Virus record (IMG/VR): IMGVR_UViG_3300046010_002232
Coordinates: 1-29,195 of that record
Length of the DNA: 29,195 bases
Origin: a virus
Strand: one strand, 5' to 3'
Position numbers and translations under genes: made by a program
The notes under the pieces: model-generated
Seen by the model: the letters and a program-made list of their open reading frames with translations, nothing else
The model's database searches: none
What the model was told of the DNA's origin: nothing
In this document: in pieces, positions 1-7,643 of the stretch
How positions within the stretch are numbered: position 1 is the stretch's first letter
Layout: every line of letters starts with the position of its first letter

Positions 1-1
1 C

Positions 2-79
2 ACTCACAATTCAGTTAGGACTGACAAGTCTGACATGTATCCATGTCCGCGAGTAATTGAGATGTTAAAGAGCTTGTAA
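2..79 (+). CDS. 3' end of an unidentified gene
   Basis: A frame open at the left edge runs for 25 codons and stops with TAA at 77-79. The visible tail reads THNSVRTDKSDMYPCPRVIE and ends MLKSL. The stop shares its last A with the ATG of the next small gene (TAATG), an arrangement seen at four other junctions in this window, which supports this frame being real. Too little is visible to assign a family, and a chance open frame of this length cannot be excluded. Confidence 0.45.
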   Translation, partial: THNSVRTDKSDMYPCPRVIEMLKSL

Positions 80-216
80 TGAAAAAGCAGAAGGATATAT
101 CATCATTTATAGCAAAGCCAAAGGTAAGTAGACCAGGTGTTCATGCTAAGACAAAGACCTCTAAGACTAAGAGCTCTAAGAATTATAAAAAACAATATAA
201 AGGACAAGGCAGATGA
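79..216 (+). CDS. Small Lys-rich basic protein (45 aa), unknown function
   Basis: The gene starts at ATG 79 inside the TAATG overlap with the upstream frame and ends with TGA at 214-216, which overlaps the next ATG at 213 (ATGA). The product is strongly basic, with about a third lysine, and its C-terminal half is dominated by Lys, Ser and Thr before ending KGQGR. The core RPGVHAKTKTSK followed by KNYKKQYKGQGR resembles small basic proteins I have seen annotated as hypothetical in Bacteroidota phages; this is recognition without a search. It has no membrane segment or zinc motif. The charge suggests nucleic-acid or capsid-interior binding, which is inference. It is the only gene here ending in TGA. 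Confidence 0.6.
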   Translation: MKKQKDISSFIAKPKVSRPGVHAKTKTSKTKSSKNYKKQYKGQGR

Positions 217-839
217 AAGTAAATAATTATCCAGTTAAGACACCTGAAGCAGGTGATAAACTATTTGGAAGTGATTCAAGTGGTGATCAAGTTCAATTTG
301 ACATGACTAATGTAAGTAATAATGTATTTACTTATGAAATAGGTGAGTATGTTGAGGATGAAGGTGGAGTTATCTTTCATAGATATTTAGATGGATCAAC
401 TCAAAATTACCTTGTTATTTCAATAACAGATCAAAGCACTGCACAAGCATATAGTAATGTTGCATCTACTTTAATTGGTGTATCAGCTCAAAGCACTTGG
501 GATGGTTTATCAAATAGTAATGCTATTGTAGCTCAATCTGGATTTACTAGTGGTGCGGCAAAGACTTGTCTAGATCTTACATCATTAGGAAAAAATGATT
601 GGTACTTACCGTCAATGGATGAGCTTAATTTAATTTGGATTAATAGATTTAATATTAATAAGACTCTAGTTGATGTAAGTGGATCTACACAAGTACAAAC
701 TAACGTAAATTATTGGAGTAGCACTGAAAATACTTCAGTTAATGCTTATGGCTTTACGATACAAAATTCAATTTATATGAATTCATTTGGAAAATCAGCT
801 ACAAATTACGTTCGCGCAGTAAGAAAATTTAGCATATAA
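213..839 (+). CDS. DUF1566/C-type-lectin-like protein, probable tail-fibre or adhesin tip
   Basis: The 208-residue product has two parts. The N terminus (about residues 2-32) contains PVKTPEAGDKLFGSDSSGD, the type of anchor seen at the start of phage fibre proteins. From about residue 45 it looks like the DUF1566 (Lcl C-terminal) family, which has a C-type-lectin fold. Hallmarks are a Trp/Ser-rich segment with Cys119-region TCLDL, WYLPSMDELN at 130-139, YWSSTE at 167-172 and VRAVR at 200-204. The role is probably receptor or glycan binding at the virion surface; this is inferred. The segment between YWSSTE and VRAVR is where ligand-contacting residues sit in related folds, and where diversity-generating retroelements mutate their targets. 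No reverse transcriptase lies in this window. Start ATG 213 is coupled to the previous TGA. Confidence 0.72.
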   Translation: MKVNNYPVKTPEAGDKLFGSDSSGDQVQFDMTNVSNNVFTYEIGEYVEDEGGVIFHRYLDGSTQNYLVISITDQSTAQAYSNVASTLIGVSAQSTWDGLSNSNAIVAQSGFTSGAAKTCLDLTSLGKNDWYLPSMDELNLIWINRFNINKTLVDVSGSTQVQTNVNYWSSTENTSVNAYGFTIQNSIYMNSFGKSATNYVRAVRKFSI

Positions 840-843
840 TTGC

Positions 844-851
844 TATATTTG
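844..851 (+). promoter_or_regulatory. Bacteroidota-type -7 element (TATATTTG)
   Basis: TATATTTG matches the TAnnTTTG -7 element of Bacteroidota promoters and lies 19 bases before the ATG at 871. The leader after it ends AATTTAATAAAATG, a sequence shared exactly with the leader of the gene at 7673. No convincing -33 TTTG is present at the usual 19-21 base spacing. It would drive the run of small genes leading to the terminase. Confidence 0.5.
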
Positions 852-870
852 CAATATAAAATTTAATAAA

Positions 871-1107
871 ATGAAAAAAATTGAACAAGATGAACTGTCT
901 AAATTGACAGAGCTAAACCGAAGTTTTAGAGATTTAAAATTTGAGGTTGCTGACATTGAGCTTTCATTCGAAAGACTTAAAAGCAAAAAGAAATCAACGT
1001 TAGCTAATTTAGAAATAGCTGCCCATGATTTAGCAAAGTATCAAGAAGAGATTGTTGCTAAGTATGGTGACATTACTATCAATCTACAGACAGGTGAATA
1101 TAATTAG
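871..1107 (+). CDS. Small coiled-coil protein (78 aa), unknown function
   Basis: The product is highly charged and almost entirely helical. Heptad-like leucines and isoleucines run from residue 5 to about 62 (LSKLTELNRSFRDLKFEVAD, then ELSFERLKSKKK), followed by a short tail with KYGDITINLQTGEYN. The ending 'KYG-x-x-x-INLQTGE' is familiar from small conserved hypothetical proteins in the structural regions of Bacteroidota phages, but I know no function for them. It has the first position downstream of a promoter-like element and is followed 25 bases later by another small gene. A structural bundle or assembly helper is possible; this is inference. It ends with TAG. Confidence 0.72.
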   Translation: MKKIEQDELSKLTELNRSFRDLKFEVADIELSFERLKSKKKSTLANLEIAAHDLAKYQEEIVAKYGDITINLQTGEYN

Positions 1108-1132
1108 AAAGATATCGGTTGGTCCTGACTAT

Positions 1133-1312
1133 ATGAAGTCAATGAACTACACTGTTGGTCAGGAAGTTCTTGATAAGAGTTATTCTATCTATCAAATTAT
1201 AAGAAATGAGGACGGAGTAAAGCTATATATAATTAAGGATGATGAGATTACTCTATGGAAAGAGTTTTCAAATAATGTGCCTGTATCAATTGAATTTAAT
1301 ATAAATTTCTAA
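1133..1312 (+). CDS. Small protein (59 aa), unknown function
   Basis: The open frame extends upstream to 1052, but the first ATGs there would overlap the preceding gene by 56 bases. ATG 1133 (or 1142, three codons later) falls just after that gene ends and gives MKSMNYTVGQEVLDKSYSIY as the start, so I place the start here. The product looks like a small beta-rich domain: alternating hydrophobic strands (SYSIYQIIRN, VKLYIIKD, EITLWKEF, VSIEFNINF) separated by charged turns. Its TAA stop shares one base with the next ATG (TAATG), indicating translational coupling to the GroES-like gene. I do not recognise a family. Confidence 0.6.
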   Translation: MKSMNYTVGQEVLDKSYSIYQIIRNEDGVKLYIIKDDEITLWKEFSNNVPVSIEFNINF

Positions 1313-1872
1313 TGAAATCACCATACTGTTTTATCATCAAGCCAATTGATGGTAGGAGGTATGACAACATAAGAACTTACGGACAAACTGAGTTCATTGT
1401 AAGTGCCTCCCAAGAAGATCATACTGTATCAAATAGATTTGCAGAAGTAGTATCTGTTCCAATTTATTATAATGGGCCAATAGCACCTAAAGACATTGTG
1501 GTAGTGCATCACAATGTTTTTAAGTTTTACTATGATATGCGAGGCAGACAGAAGAGTAGTTGGCATCATTTAAAGGATGACCTATTTATAGTTGAACCTG
1601 AGCAAGTGTATCTATACTCCAAAGATAAAAACCTTTGGAGTGCACCATCTCCATTTGTTTTTATTAGACCTATTCCATCTGAGGATAAAATATTCAGTCC
1701 GATAAATGGACTTGAGGATTTGTGGGGTGAATTGGTTTTTAAGAATGATGAATTTGGTGAAGTAGAGGTTGGTGATATTGTGTCATTTACTCCAGATAGT
1801 GAGTATGAGTTTAGAATTAATAACGAGATTCTTTATAGAATGTATAATCGGAATATATGTCTAAAAAAATAG
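1312..1872 (+). CDS. Tandem GroES (Cpn10)-like protein
   Basis: The 186-residue product looks like two copies of a GroES-type fold. The first half starts with FIIKPIDGRRYDN (7-19), comparable to the GroES opening 'rPLhDRV', continues with FAEVVSVP (43-50) and then KDIVVVHHNVFKFYYDMRGR (60-79), comparable to the GroES 'VKVGDxVlF' strand. The second half repeats the pattern: FVFIRPIP (115-122), WGELVF, then VGDIVSF (153-159), EYEFRINNEILYRM and a terminal Ile. Phage GroES relatives such as T4 gp31 assist capsid-protein folding with the host GroEL, so a role in virion assembly is plausible. The assignment rests on pattern, not a search, and a non-chaperone beta-barrel protein remains possible. 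It overlaps the next gene by 16 bases. Confidence 0.5.
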   Translation: MKSPYCFIIKPIDGRRYDNIRTYGQTEFIVSASQEDHTVSNRFAEVVSVPIYYNGPIAPKDIVVVHHNVFKFYYDMRGRQKSSWHHLKDDLFIVEPEQVYLYSKDKNLWSAPSPFVFIRPIPSEDKIFSPINGLEDLWGELVFKNDEFGEVEVGDIVSFTPDSEYEFRINNEILYRMYNRNICLKK

Positions 1873-2126
1873 AAATACTTGAGGCCGCTAAAATTGCAAT
1901 TGATGAGTTAATAAAGGTATTAAAAGAACCTATTATTACTCGATCTGAGGATGACATATCTGCTGATAAGTTAAAGAACGCAGCGTCAGCTAAAAGGCTG
2001 GCATTTGAGGATGCTTTAAATATGTTGCAAAAGATTGAGGAGGAGGAGAACAAAAGTAATAACATTGTAACTACAGTAACTGCTGGCACAGGAGGATTCG
2101 CAGAAGGAAGAGCTAAAAAGAAGTAA
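1857..2126 (+). CDS. Small helical protein before the terminase; possible small terminase subunit
   Basis: The product has 89 residues. Residues 4-66 are predicted helical by eye: EILEAAKIAIDELIKVLKEP, then DISADKLKNAASAKRLAFED and ALNMLQKIEEEENK. A Gly-rich basic tail follows (GTGGFAEGRAKKK). Small helical proteins directly upstream of the large terminase are often the small, DNA-recognising subunit, and similar short proteins with this 'ISADKxKNAAxAKRxAxxDA' pattern occur beside terminase genes in Bacteroidota phages. It is shorter than typical small terminases and shows no clear helix-turn-helix, so the assignment is tentative. The gene starts within the end of the GroES-like gene and lies 31 bases before the terminase start. 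Confidence 0.68.
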   Translation: MSKKIEILEAAKIAIDELIKVLKEPIITRSEDDISADKLKNAASAKRLAFEDALNMLQKIEEEENKSNNIVTTVTAGTGGFAEGRAKKK

Positions 2127-2157
2127 CATTAAATACTTTTTGCAAAAGCATATATAA

Positions 2158-4377
2158 ATGGAAAATAATCTTTACAAAATACTTGATGATTATATTGCAA
2201 AAAATGTAATACTAACTAAGAATAGAAATAAATCTTGGGAGTATGGCTATGATCCAAAATATGATTTGGTAGTTATATCAAAGGATGGAACTATTGGCGA
2301 GATATATGAGATTAATAGTGTAAAGATAGCTATACCATCAAAACCTGAAAAAATTGCAAGTTTCGATAATAAGTGGAAGCCACAAGAATATCCATCAGAA
2401 CTTCAAAAGATAAAGACAATATTTGATTGGAATAGAAGAGACAATGCTTTTAAATCAAAGTATGTTGACTTAATTGAAGGTGAGTTTGACAAAAGGGAGA
2501 ATGGTTATTGGTTTATGAATAATAGTGTTCCTACTTATATAACAGGAACGCATTATATGTATTTGCAATGGACAAAGATTGATATTGGTCTACCTGACTT
2601 CCGAGAATCAAATAGGATATTCTATATTTATTGGGAAGCATGCAAAGCTGACAATAAGTCATTTGGTATGTGTTACCTAAAGAACAGGCGTTCTGGTTTC
2701 TCATTTATGTCTAGTTCTGAGATAAGTAATACAGGAACAATAGTTAGAGATTCTAGGATTGGTATACTATCAAAGACAGGATCTGATGCCAAGAAAATGT
2801 TTACTGATAAGGTTGTTCCAATTGTAAGAAACTATCCATTTTTCTTCAAGCCAATTCAGGATGGTATGGACAATCCAAAGACTGAGTTAGCGTTTCGTGT
2901 TCCTGCTAGTAAGATTACTCGTAAGAATATGGATCAGGAGAATCAAGATGATATTGATGGACTTGATACAACAATTGACTGGAAGAACACAGCTGACAAC
3001 AGTTATGACGGTGAGAAGTTATTAATGCTTGTTCATGACGAAAGTGGAAAATGGGAGAAGCCTGAGAATATATTAAATAACTGGAGAGTAACAAAGACAT
3101 GTCTTAGATTAGGTAGTAAGATAGTTGGTAAGTGTATGATGGGTTCTACATCAAATGCATTGTCAAAGGGTGGAGAGAACTTTAAGAAGTTATACAACGA
3201 TAGTAATCCAACATCAAAGTCCGCCAATGGACAAACTAAAAGTGGATTATATTCTTTATTTATACCAATGGAGTGGAATATTGAGGGGTATATAGATGAA
3301 TATGGTTGGCCTGTATTTGAAGATCCTGATAAACCAGTAAAGGGTATTGATGGAGAGATGATATCTCAAGGAGTTATTACTTGGTGGAATAATGAGGTTG
3401 CTGCATTAAAAAGTGACTCAGATGCATTGAATGAATTTTACAGACAGTTTCCTAGAACTGAATCACATGCATTTAGGGATGAATCAAAACAGTCAGTATT
3501 TAACTTGACAAAGATATACCAACAGATTGACTACAATGATTCGTTGATTAAGGATCACGTTTTAACAAGAGGTTATTTCCATTGGAAGAATGGTAAGTTA
3601 GATAGTGAGGTAGTCTGGACACCTGATAAGAATGGTAGATTTTTAGTATCTTGGATTCCAAATCAGCAACTGAGAAATAGAGTTATAACAAGAGGTGGTA
3701 AAAAGTATCCTGGTAATGAGCACATGGGTGCTTTTGGGTGTGACCCTTATGACATATCAGGAGTTGTTGGTGGAGGAGGTTCTAATGGTGCGTTACATGG
3801 TATGACTAAGTTTCATATGGAGGAAGCACCAACGAATGAGTTCTTTTTAGAATATATAGCAAGGCCGCAGACCGCTGAGATATTTTTTGAAGATGTTTTA
3901 ATGGCTTGTATTTTTTATGGTATGCCATTATTAGCTGAGAACAATAAGGCTAGGTTGTTGTATCATTTTAAGAACAGAGGATATAGGGCTTACTCAATGA
4001 ATAGACCTGACAAGCATAAGACAAAGCTGTCTAAGACTGAGATAGAGATAGGTGGTATACCTAACTCATCTGAAGACGTAAGGCAGGCACATGCGTCAGC
4101 AATTGAGACATATATTGAGGAGTATGTGGGTCTTGATACTGAGGGAACTTATAGAGATCCTGACTGTATGGGATCTATGTATTTTACAAAGACTTTAGAA
4201 GATTGGGCTAGATTTGATCCAAATAATAGAACAAAACATGATGCTTCTATTAGCTCAGGTCTAGCTATAATGGCTACACGTAAGCATTTATTTGAAACAG
4301 AGAAAAAAGAATCGAAAATAAGTATTAAATTTGTAAAATACGACAATCGTGGAATTAGAAGCGAAATACTAAAATAA
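2158..4377 (+). CDS. terL: Terminase large subunit (ATPase and nuclease)
   Basis: This 739-residue protein is the DNA-packaging motor. The N-terminal ATPase has a deviant Walker A, KNRRSGFS (175-182), and a clear Walker B, LLMLVHDE (288-295) with D294/E295. A coupling-type motif follows at MMGSTSN. The C-terminal RNase H-like nuclease carries three acidic positions in the expected order: D529 in FGCDPYD, E594 in LLAENN and D695 in TKHDAS. The length is normal for the family in crAss-like phages. Walker A lacks the usual Lys before the final Ser; the basic residues sit earlier, as in other phage terminases with the RR-x-GFS form. Start ATG 2158 follows an A/T-rich gap without a Shine-Dalgarno. 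The TAA stop overlaps the portal ATG by one base. Confidence 0.93.
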   Translation: MENNLYKILDDYIAKNVILTKNRNKSWEYGYDPKYDLVVISKDGTIGEIYEINSVKIAIPSKPEKIASFDNKWKPQEYPSELQKIKTIFDWNRRDNAFKSKYVDLIEGEFDKRENGYWFMNNSVPTYITGTHYMYLQWTKIDIGLPDFRESNRIFYIYWEACKADNKSFGMCYLKNRRSGFSFMSSSEISNTGTIVRDSRIGILSKTGSDAKKMFTDKVVPIVRNYPFFFKPIQDGMDNPKTELAFRVPASKITRKNMDQENQDDIDGLDTTIDWKNTADNSYDGEKLLMLVHDESGKWEKPENILNNWRVTKTCLRLGSKIVGKCMMGSTSNALSKGGENFKKLYNDSNPTSKSANGQTKSGLYSLFIPMEWNIEGYIDEYGWPVFEDPDKPVKGIDGEMISQGVITWWNNEVAALKSDSDALNEFYRQFPRTESHAFRDESKQSVFNLTKIYQQIDYNDSLIKDHVLTRGYFHWKNGKLDSEVVWTPDKNGRFLVSWIPNQQLRNRVITRGGKKYPGNEHMGAFGCDPYDISGVVGGGGSNGALHGMTKFHMEEAPTNEFFLEYIARPQTAEIFFEDVLMACIFYGMPLLAENNKARLLYHFKNRGYRAYSMNRPDKHKTKLSKTEIEIGGIPNSSEDVRQAHASAIETYIEEYVGLDTEGTYRDPDCMGSMYFTKTLEDWARFDPNNRTKHDASISSGLAIMATRKHLFETEKKESKISIKFVKYDNRGIRSEILK

Positions 4378-6806
4378 TGGAGAAATTATCAGTTGTAATT
4401 TATCAATCACCATTTCCAAATCAAATGGCTAGTGACGAGGAAAAGTCAACTACCGAGTATGGATTAAAGGTAGCCAAGTCTATTGAGGGTGAGTGGTTTA
4501 AACGTAAAGCAAATACATGTCGGTTCTATGATCAATGGGGTGAATTCCATCGTTTAAGATTATACGCAAGAGGTGAACAACCTGTACAAAAATATAAGGA
4601 TGAGTTATCAGTAAATGGAGATATGTCTATGTTAAATTTAGACTGGACTCCAATTCCTATTATACCTAAGTTTGTTGATATTGTTGTCAACGGAATGAAT
4701 GATAGGCTTTTTACAATTAAAGCTGAATCTCAAGATGTTATGTCTGCTGAAAAGAAAAACATATTTCAAGATATGATTGAGGCTGACATGATAGCTAAAG
4801 ATTTCTTACAGATGACAAAAGATCAATTTGGTATTGATGCCTTTAATGTTAATCCTGATGAGTTGCCTGAGAATGATGAAGAGCTTTCATTATATATGCA
4901 GTTAAAATATAAACCTTCTATAGAGATTGCTGAGGAGGTTGCTATTGACACTATTCTTAAAATGAATGAATACTCAAAAATAAAGAAGTTAATCGATTAT
5001 GATTTAACTGTTTTGGGTAAGGCTGTTGCAAGACATACATTTTTAGTTAACGATGGATTAAAAGTTGATTATGTAGATCCTGCAAACTTCATTCATAGCT
5101 ACACTGAATTGAATGACTTTTCAGATTGCTATTACTTTGGTGAGGTTAAGCAAGTTCATTATACTGAACTTTTAAAAATTAATCCAAACTTAACTGACGA
5201 TCAATTAAAAGAAATACGTAATGCTTCATCTGCTTGGTATGACTACTTTCCTATTATTAGAAACTATCAAGATGATGCATTCTTAAATGAGGTTGTAACA
5301 TTACTTTATTTAAACTATAAAACCACTAAAAGATTTGTTTGGAAGAAGAAAATTCTTGAGAATGGTGGTGAGCGAGTTATCAGAAAGAATGATACATTCA
5401 ATCCTCCTGTTGAGGAAGGAATGATGTTTGAAAAAGTTGAGACAGTTCGTGATGTATGGTATGAAGGTATATTGGTAGGTGGGTCTAATATTATGTTGAA
5501 GTGGGACATGATGAAGAACATGGTTAGACCTAAGTCAGCTACACAAAGAGCACTTCCTAACTATGTAATGTTTGCGCCTAGAATGTATAAAGGAAATACT
5601 GAGTCATTAGTAAGACGCATGATTCCTTTTGCTGATCAGATACAATTGACTCACTTAAAGTTACAGCAAGTAATGAACAGGGTAGTTCCTGATGGGGTGT
5701 TTATTGACGCTGATGGTATCAATGAAGTTGACCTAGGAACTGGAGCAGCATACAATCCAGAGGACGCTTTAAAACTATATTTTCAGACTGGTAGTGTTAT
5801 TGGTAGAAGTTACACGCAAGATGGTGAGTTTAATAATGCTAGAGTTCCTATCCAAGAGTTGAATTCAAATAGTGGTCAATCAAAAATGGCTGCATTGATA
5901 GGTAACTATAATCACTATCTAAATATGATACGTGATGTGACTGGTATTAATGAGGTAAGGGATGGGTCTACACCTAGTCCTGACGCTTTGGTTGGAGTTC
6001 AGAAGCTAGCTGCATTGAATTCAAATACAGCTACTAGACATATATTAGAAGGTGGTTTAAATATAACAAAGAAACTAGCTGAATGTTTATCAATAAGAAT
6101 TGCTGATATATTAGAGTACTCTGACTTTGCTGAAGAGTTTGCAATGCAGATTGGTAAATATAATGTTGCGATACTTAATGACATAAAGGATCTTTATTTG
6201 CATGACTTTGGTATCTTTATCGAGTTAGCTCCAGATGAAGAACAAAAACAAATGCTTGAGGCAAATATTCAAGTTTCATTACAACAACAGACAATCGACT
6301 TAGAGGATGCTATTGATATTAGAATGATTAACAATATTAAGTTAGCAAACGAGTTATTAAAGTTGAAGAGAAGAAAGAGAATGGAGCAGAAGCAGAAAGA
6401 ACAAGAAATGCAGTTCCAAATGCAAATGCAAAGTAACATTCAATCTCAACAAGCTGCTGCTGAATCTAAAGCTCAATTGATTCAGCTTGAAGCTCAATCT
6501 AAGATTCAGTTGAGAGAGGCTGAGATGAATTTTGCTGTTCAACAAATGCAAGCTGAAGCAGCTATTAAAGCTCAATTAATGGATCAAGAATTCCAATACA
6601 ATATGCAGTTAAAGGGTATTGAGACTGATAACTTAATGAAGCGAGAAGAGAAAAAAGAAGAAGCTAAAGATAAACGAGTTGATCTTCAAGCAACAAGACA
6701 ATCTGAATTAATTAATCAAAGAAAGAATAACTTACCACCATTGAACTTCGAATCGAGTGAAGATTCTTTGGATGGCTTCGATTTAGAATCATTTAGTCCT
6801 AAATAG
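4377..6806 (+). CDS. Portal protein
   Basis: This 809-residue protein sits directly after the terminase with a TAATG overlap, the canonical place for the portal, the dodecameric channel that receives packaged DNA. The body (about residues 1-640) has a mixed alpha/beta pattern with conserved-looking stretches such as WTPIPIIPKFVDIVVNGMND and RRMIPFADQIQLTHLKLQQV, characteristic of Bacteroidota phage portals. From about residue 650 to 780 it becomes a long Gln/Met/Lys-rich helix (MEQKQKEQEMQFQMQMQ, then repeated AQLIQLEAQSK-type heptads), forming a C-terminal coiled coil or barrel. It ends with an acidic tail including SSEDSLDGFDLESF. Large portals with such helical extensions are usual in crAss-like phages. 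It ends with TAG overlapping the next GTG start. Confidence 0.9.
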   Translation: MEKLSVVIYQSPFPNQMASDEEKSTTEYGLKVAKSIEGEWFKRKANTCRFYDQWGEFHRLRLYARGEQPVQKYKDELSVNGDMSMLNLDWTPIPIIPKFVDIVVNGMNDRLFTIKAESQDVMSAEKKNIFQDMIEADMIAKDFLQMTKDQFGIDAFNVNPDELPENDEELSLYMQLKYKPSIEIAEEVAIDTILKMNEYSKIKKLIDYDLTVLGKAVARHTFLVNDGLKVDYVDPANFIHSYTELNDFSDCYYFGEVKQVHYTELLKINPNLTDDQLKEIRNASSAWYDYFPIIRNYQDDAFLNEVVTLLYLNYKTTKRFVWKKKILENGGERVIRKNDTFNPPVEEGMMFEKVETVRDVWYEGILVGGSNIMLKWDMMKNMVRPKSATQRALPNYVMFAPRMYKGNTESLVRRMIPFADQIQLTHLKLQQVMNRVVPDGVFIDADGINEVDLGTGAAYNPEDALKLYFQTGSVIGRSYTQDGEFNNARVPIQELNSNSGQSKMAALIGNYNHYLNMIRDVTGINEVRDGSTPSPDALVGVQKLAALNSNTATRHILEGGLNITKKLAECLSIRIADILEYSDFAEEFAMQIGKYNVAILNDIKDLYLHDFGIFIELAPDEEQKQMLEANIQVSLQQQTIDLEDAIDIRMINNIKLANELLKLKRRKRMEQKQKEQEMQFQMQMQSNIQSQQAAAESKAQLIQLEAQSKIQLREAEMNFAVQQMQAEAAIKAQLMDQEFQYNMQLKGIETDNLMKREEKKEEAKDKRVDLQATRQSELINQRKNNLPPLNFESSEDSLDGFDLESFSPK

Positions 6807-7447
6807 TGGCATATATAGAACATAATTTTTTTCCTTTGAAGGTATTCGTTAGAAATGAGTACATGTATCAATTTAAAAAAGGGTATGGTGAATTTACAGA
6901 AGGCGTAATTATATCGGTAAGATGTATGCCAGGTCAAGCTGCATTATTTCAAGTTTTACTTGAGAATGGTGTTATGAGAGATAAGTTACCTAGCCATGCG
7001 TTACTAACTGAACCAGAGTTACCAAATCCCGATCTACCTTTCCATTACTTACAGATATGGAACTGTTTTAGCTATCGTTTTACATTGACACAACTTTCTT
7101 ATGTGTATGATACAAATGTTGATGTATATATGAAAGATAGGCAGTGGCACAAAGGAACTTATTACGCTACAATAAATTGGGGGTCTAACGATATAAATAC
7201 TGATATTACATTGGCTGAAGATCCACTAGAGCACAAGTCACATCATATAATATTACTTGATAACGGTCAGATAGCCTTACAGCCAAACAATAGAGTACGT
7301 TGGTATGAGCCTTCATTTGTTACAAAAGAGTTTCCATCTAAGCCTGACTACTTGGTTAATAACGCTTGGTTTAACTGCGAAGGGTTTGATAAGTGGCATA
7401 CTGAAGATTCAGATGCTATGTTTTATGACAACGTAGACCTAGATTAA
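6806..7447 (+). CDS. Conserved phage protein after portal, unknown function (GTG start)
   Basis: This 213-residue protein begins with GTG at 6806, inside a TAGTG overlap with the portal stop. That one-base coupling justifies the non-ATG start. The product is rich in Trp, Tyr and Phe and looks beta-rich, with segments such as YQFKKGYGEFTEGVIISVRC (SH3-like barrel?), DVYMKDRQWHKGTYYA and HHIILLDNGQIALQPNNRVR. The last reads like a known conserved element of hypothetical proteins that follow phage portals ('LDNGxxALQPNNRxxWxxPSF'). No catalytic motif is visible. A head-completion or neck role is possible from position only. The TAA stop lies within the left arm of a hairpin, and the operon-like run from 871 seems to end here. 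Confidence 0.78.
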   Translation: MAYIEHNFFPLKVFVRNEYMYQFKKGYGEFTEGVIISVRCMPGQAALFQVLLENGVMRDKLPSHALLTEPELPNPDLPFHYLQIWNCFSYRFTLTQLSYVYDTNVDVYMKDRQWHKGTYYATINWGSNDINTDITLAEDPLEHKSHHIILLDNGQIALQPNNRVRWYEPSFVTKEFPSKPDYLVNNAWFNCEGFDKWHTEDSDAMFYDNVDLD

Positions 7448-7465
7448 TCGGATTTTTACCGATTA
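7445..7465 (+). terminator. Hairpin at the end of the packaging operon (weak terminator)
   Basis: TAATCGG (7445-7451) pairs with CCGATTA (7459-7465) around a 7-base loop, and TTTA follows. The stem includes the stop codon of the preceding gene. It is short and lacks a long T tract, so it may be a weak terminator or an mRNA 3'-end structure. It is the first of three hairpins in this intergenic region. Confidence 0.4.
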
Positions 7466-7470
7466 TTTAC

Positions 7471-7505
7471 TTGCCAAATTGCATGAATTTTTCCAGATTT
7501 GGCAA
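7471..7505. repeat. 9-bp inverted repeat TTGCCAAAT/ATTTGGCAA
   Basis: TTGCCAAAT (7471-7479) is matched exactly by ATTTGGCAA (7497-7505) with a 17-base spacer. A second inverted repeat with the same inner core and the same spacer length lies immediately downstream. It could be a protein-binding palindrome or an RNA hairpin. Confidence 0.65.
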
Positions 7506-7514
7506 CTGAGAAAC

Positions 7515-7547
7515 AGCCAAAACATCAAAAAAATCTTTATTTTGGCT
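7515..7547. repeat. 8-bp inverted repeat AGCCAAAA/TTTTGGCT
   Basis: AGCCAAAA (7515-7522) pairs perfectly with TTTTGGCT (7540-7547) around 17 bases. It shares GCCAAA/TTTGGC and the spacer length with the preceding inverted repeat, so the two look like paired copies of one element. Confidence 0.65.
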
Positions 7548-7549
7548 CA

Positions 7550-7565
7550 TGCATAATATATTAGC
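7550..7565. repeat. 16-bp direct repeat, copy 1 (TGCATAATATATTAGC)
   Basis: TGCATAATATATTAGC occurs here and again, identically, at 7591-7606, 41 bases downstream. The 41-base distance is close to four helical turns, so proteins bound to both copies would sit on nearly the same face of the DNA. Both copies lie upstream of the -7 element at 7644. Confidence 0.7.
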
Positions 7566-7590
7566 TATATTGCCTAAAATTATATGCTTT

Positions 7591-7606
7591 TGCATAATAT
7601 ATTAGC
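7591..7606. repeat. 16-bp direct repeat, copy 2 (TGCATAATATATTAGC)
   Basis: This is the exact second copy of the repeat at 7550-7565. Its first four bases belong to a 14-base sequence (7581-7594) that is the reverse complement of 2141-2154, just before the terminase gene. It is 37 bases upstream of the -7 element, an operator-like position. Confidence 0.7.
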
Positions 7607-7643
7607 CATTATTAGCAGTTTATACGTAATAAAATATAATTAT

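Noticed and set aside
1052-1132. Longer version of the 59-residue gene starting at 1052
   Set aside because: It would overlap the coiled-coil gene by 56 bases; ATG 1133 falls in the gap and gives a clean start.
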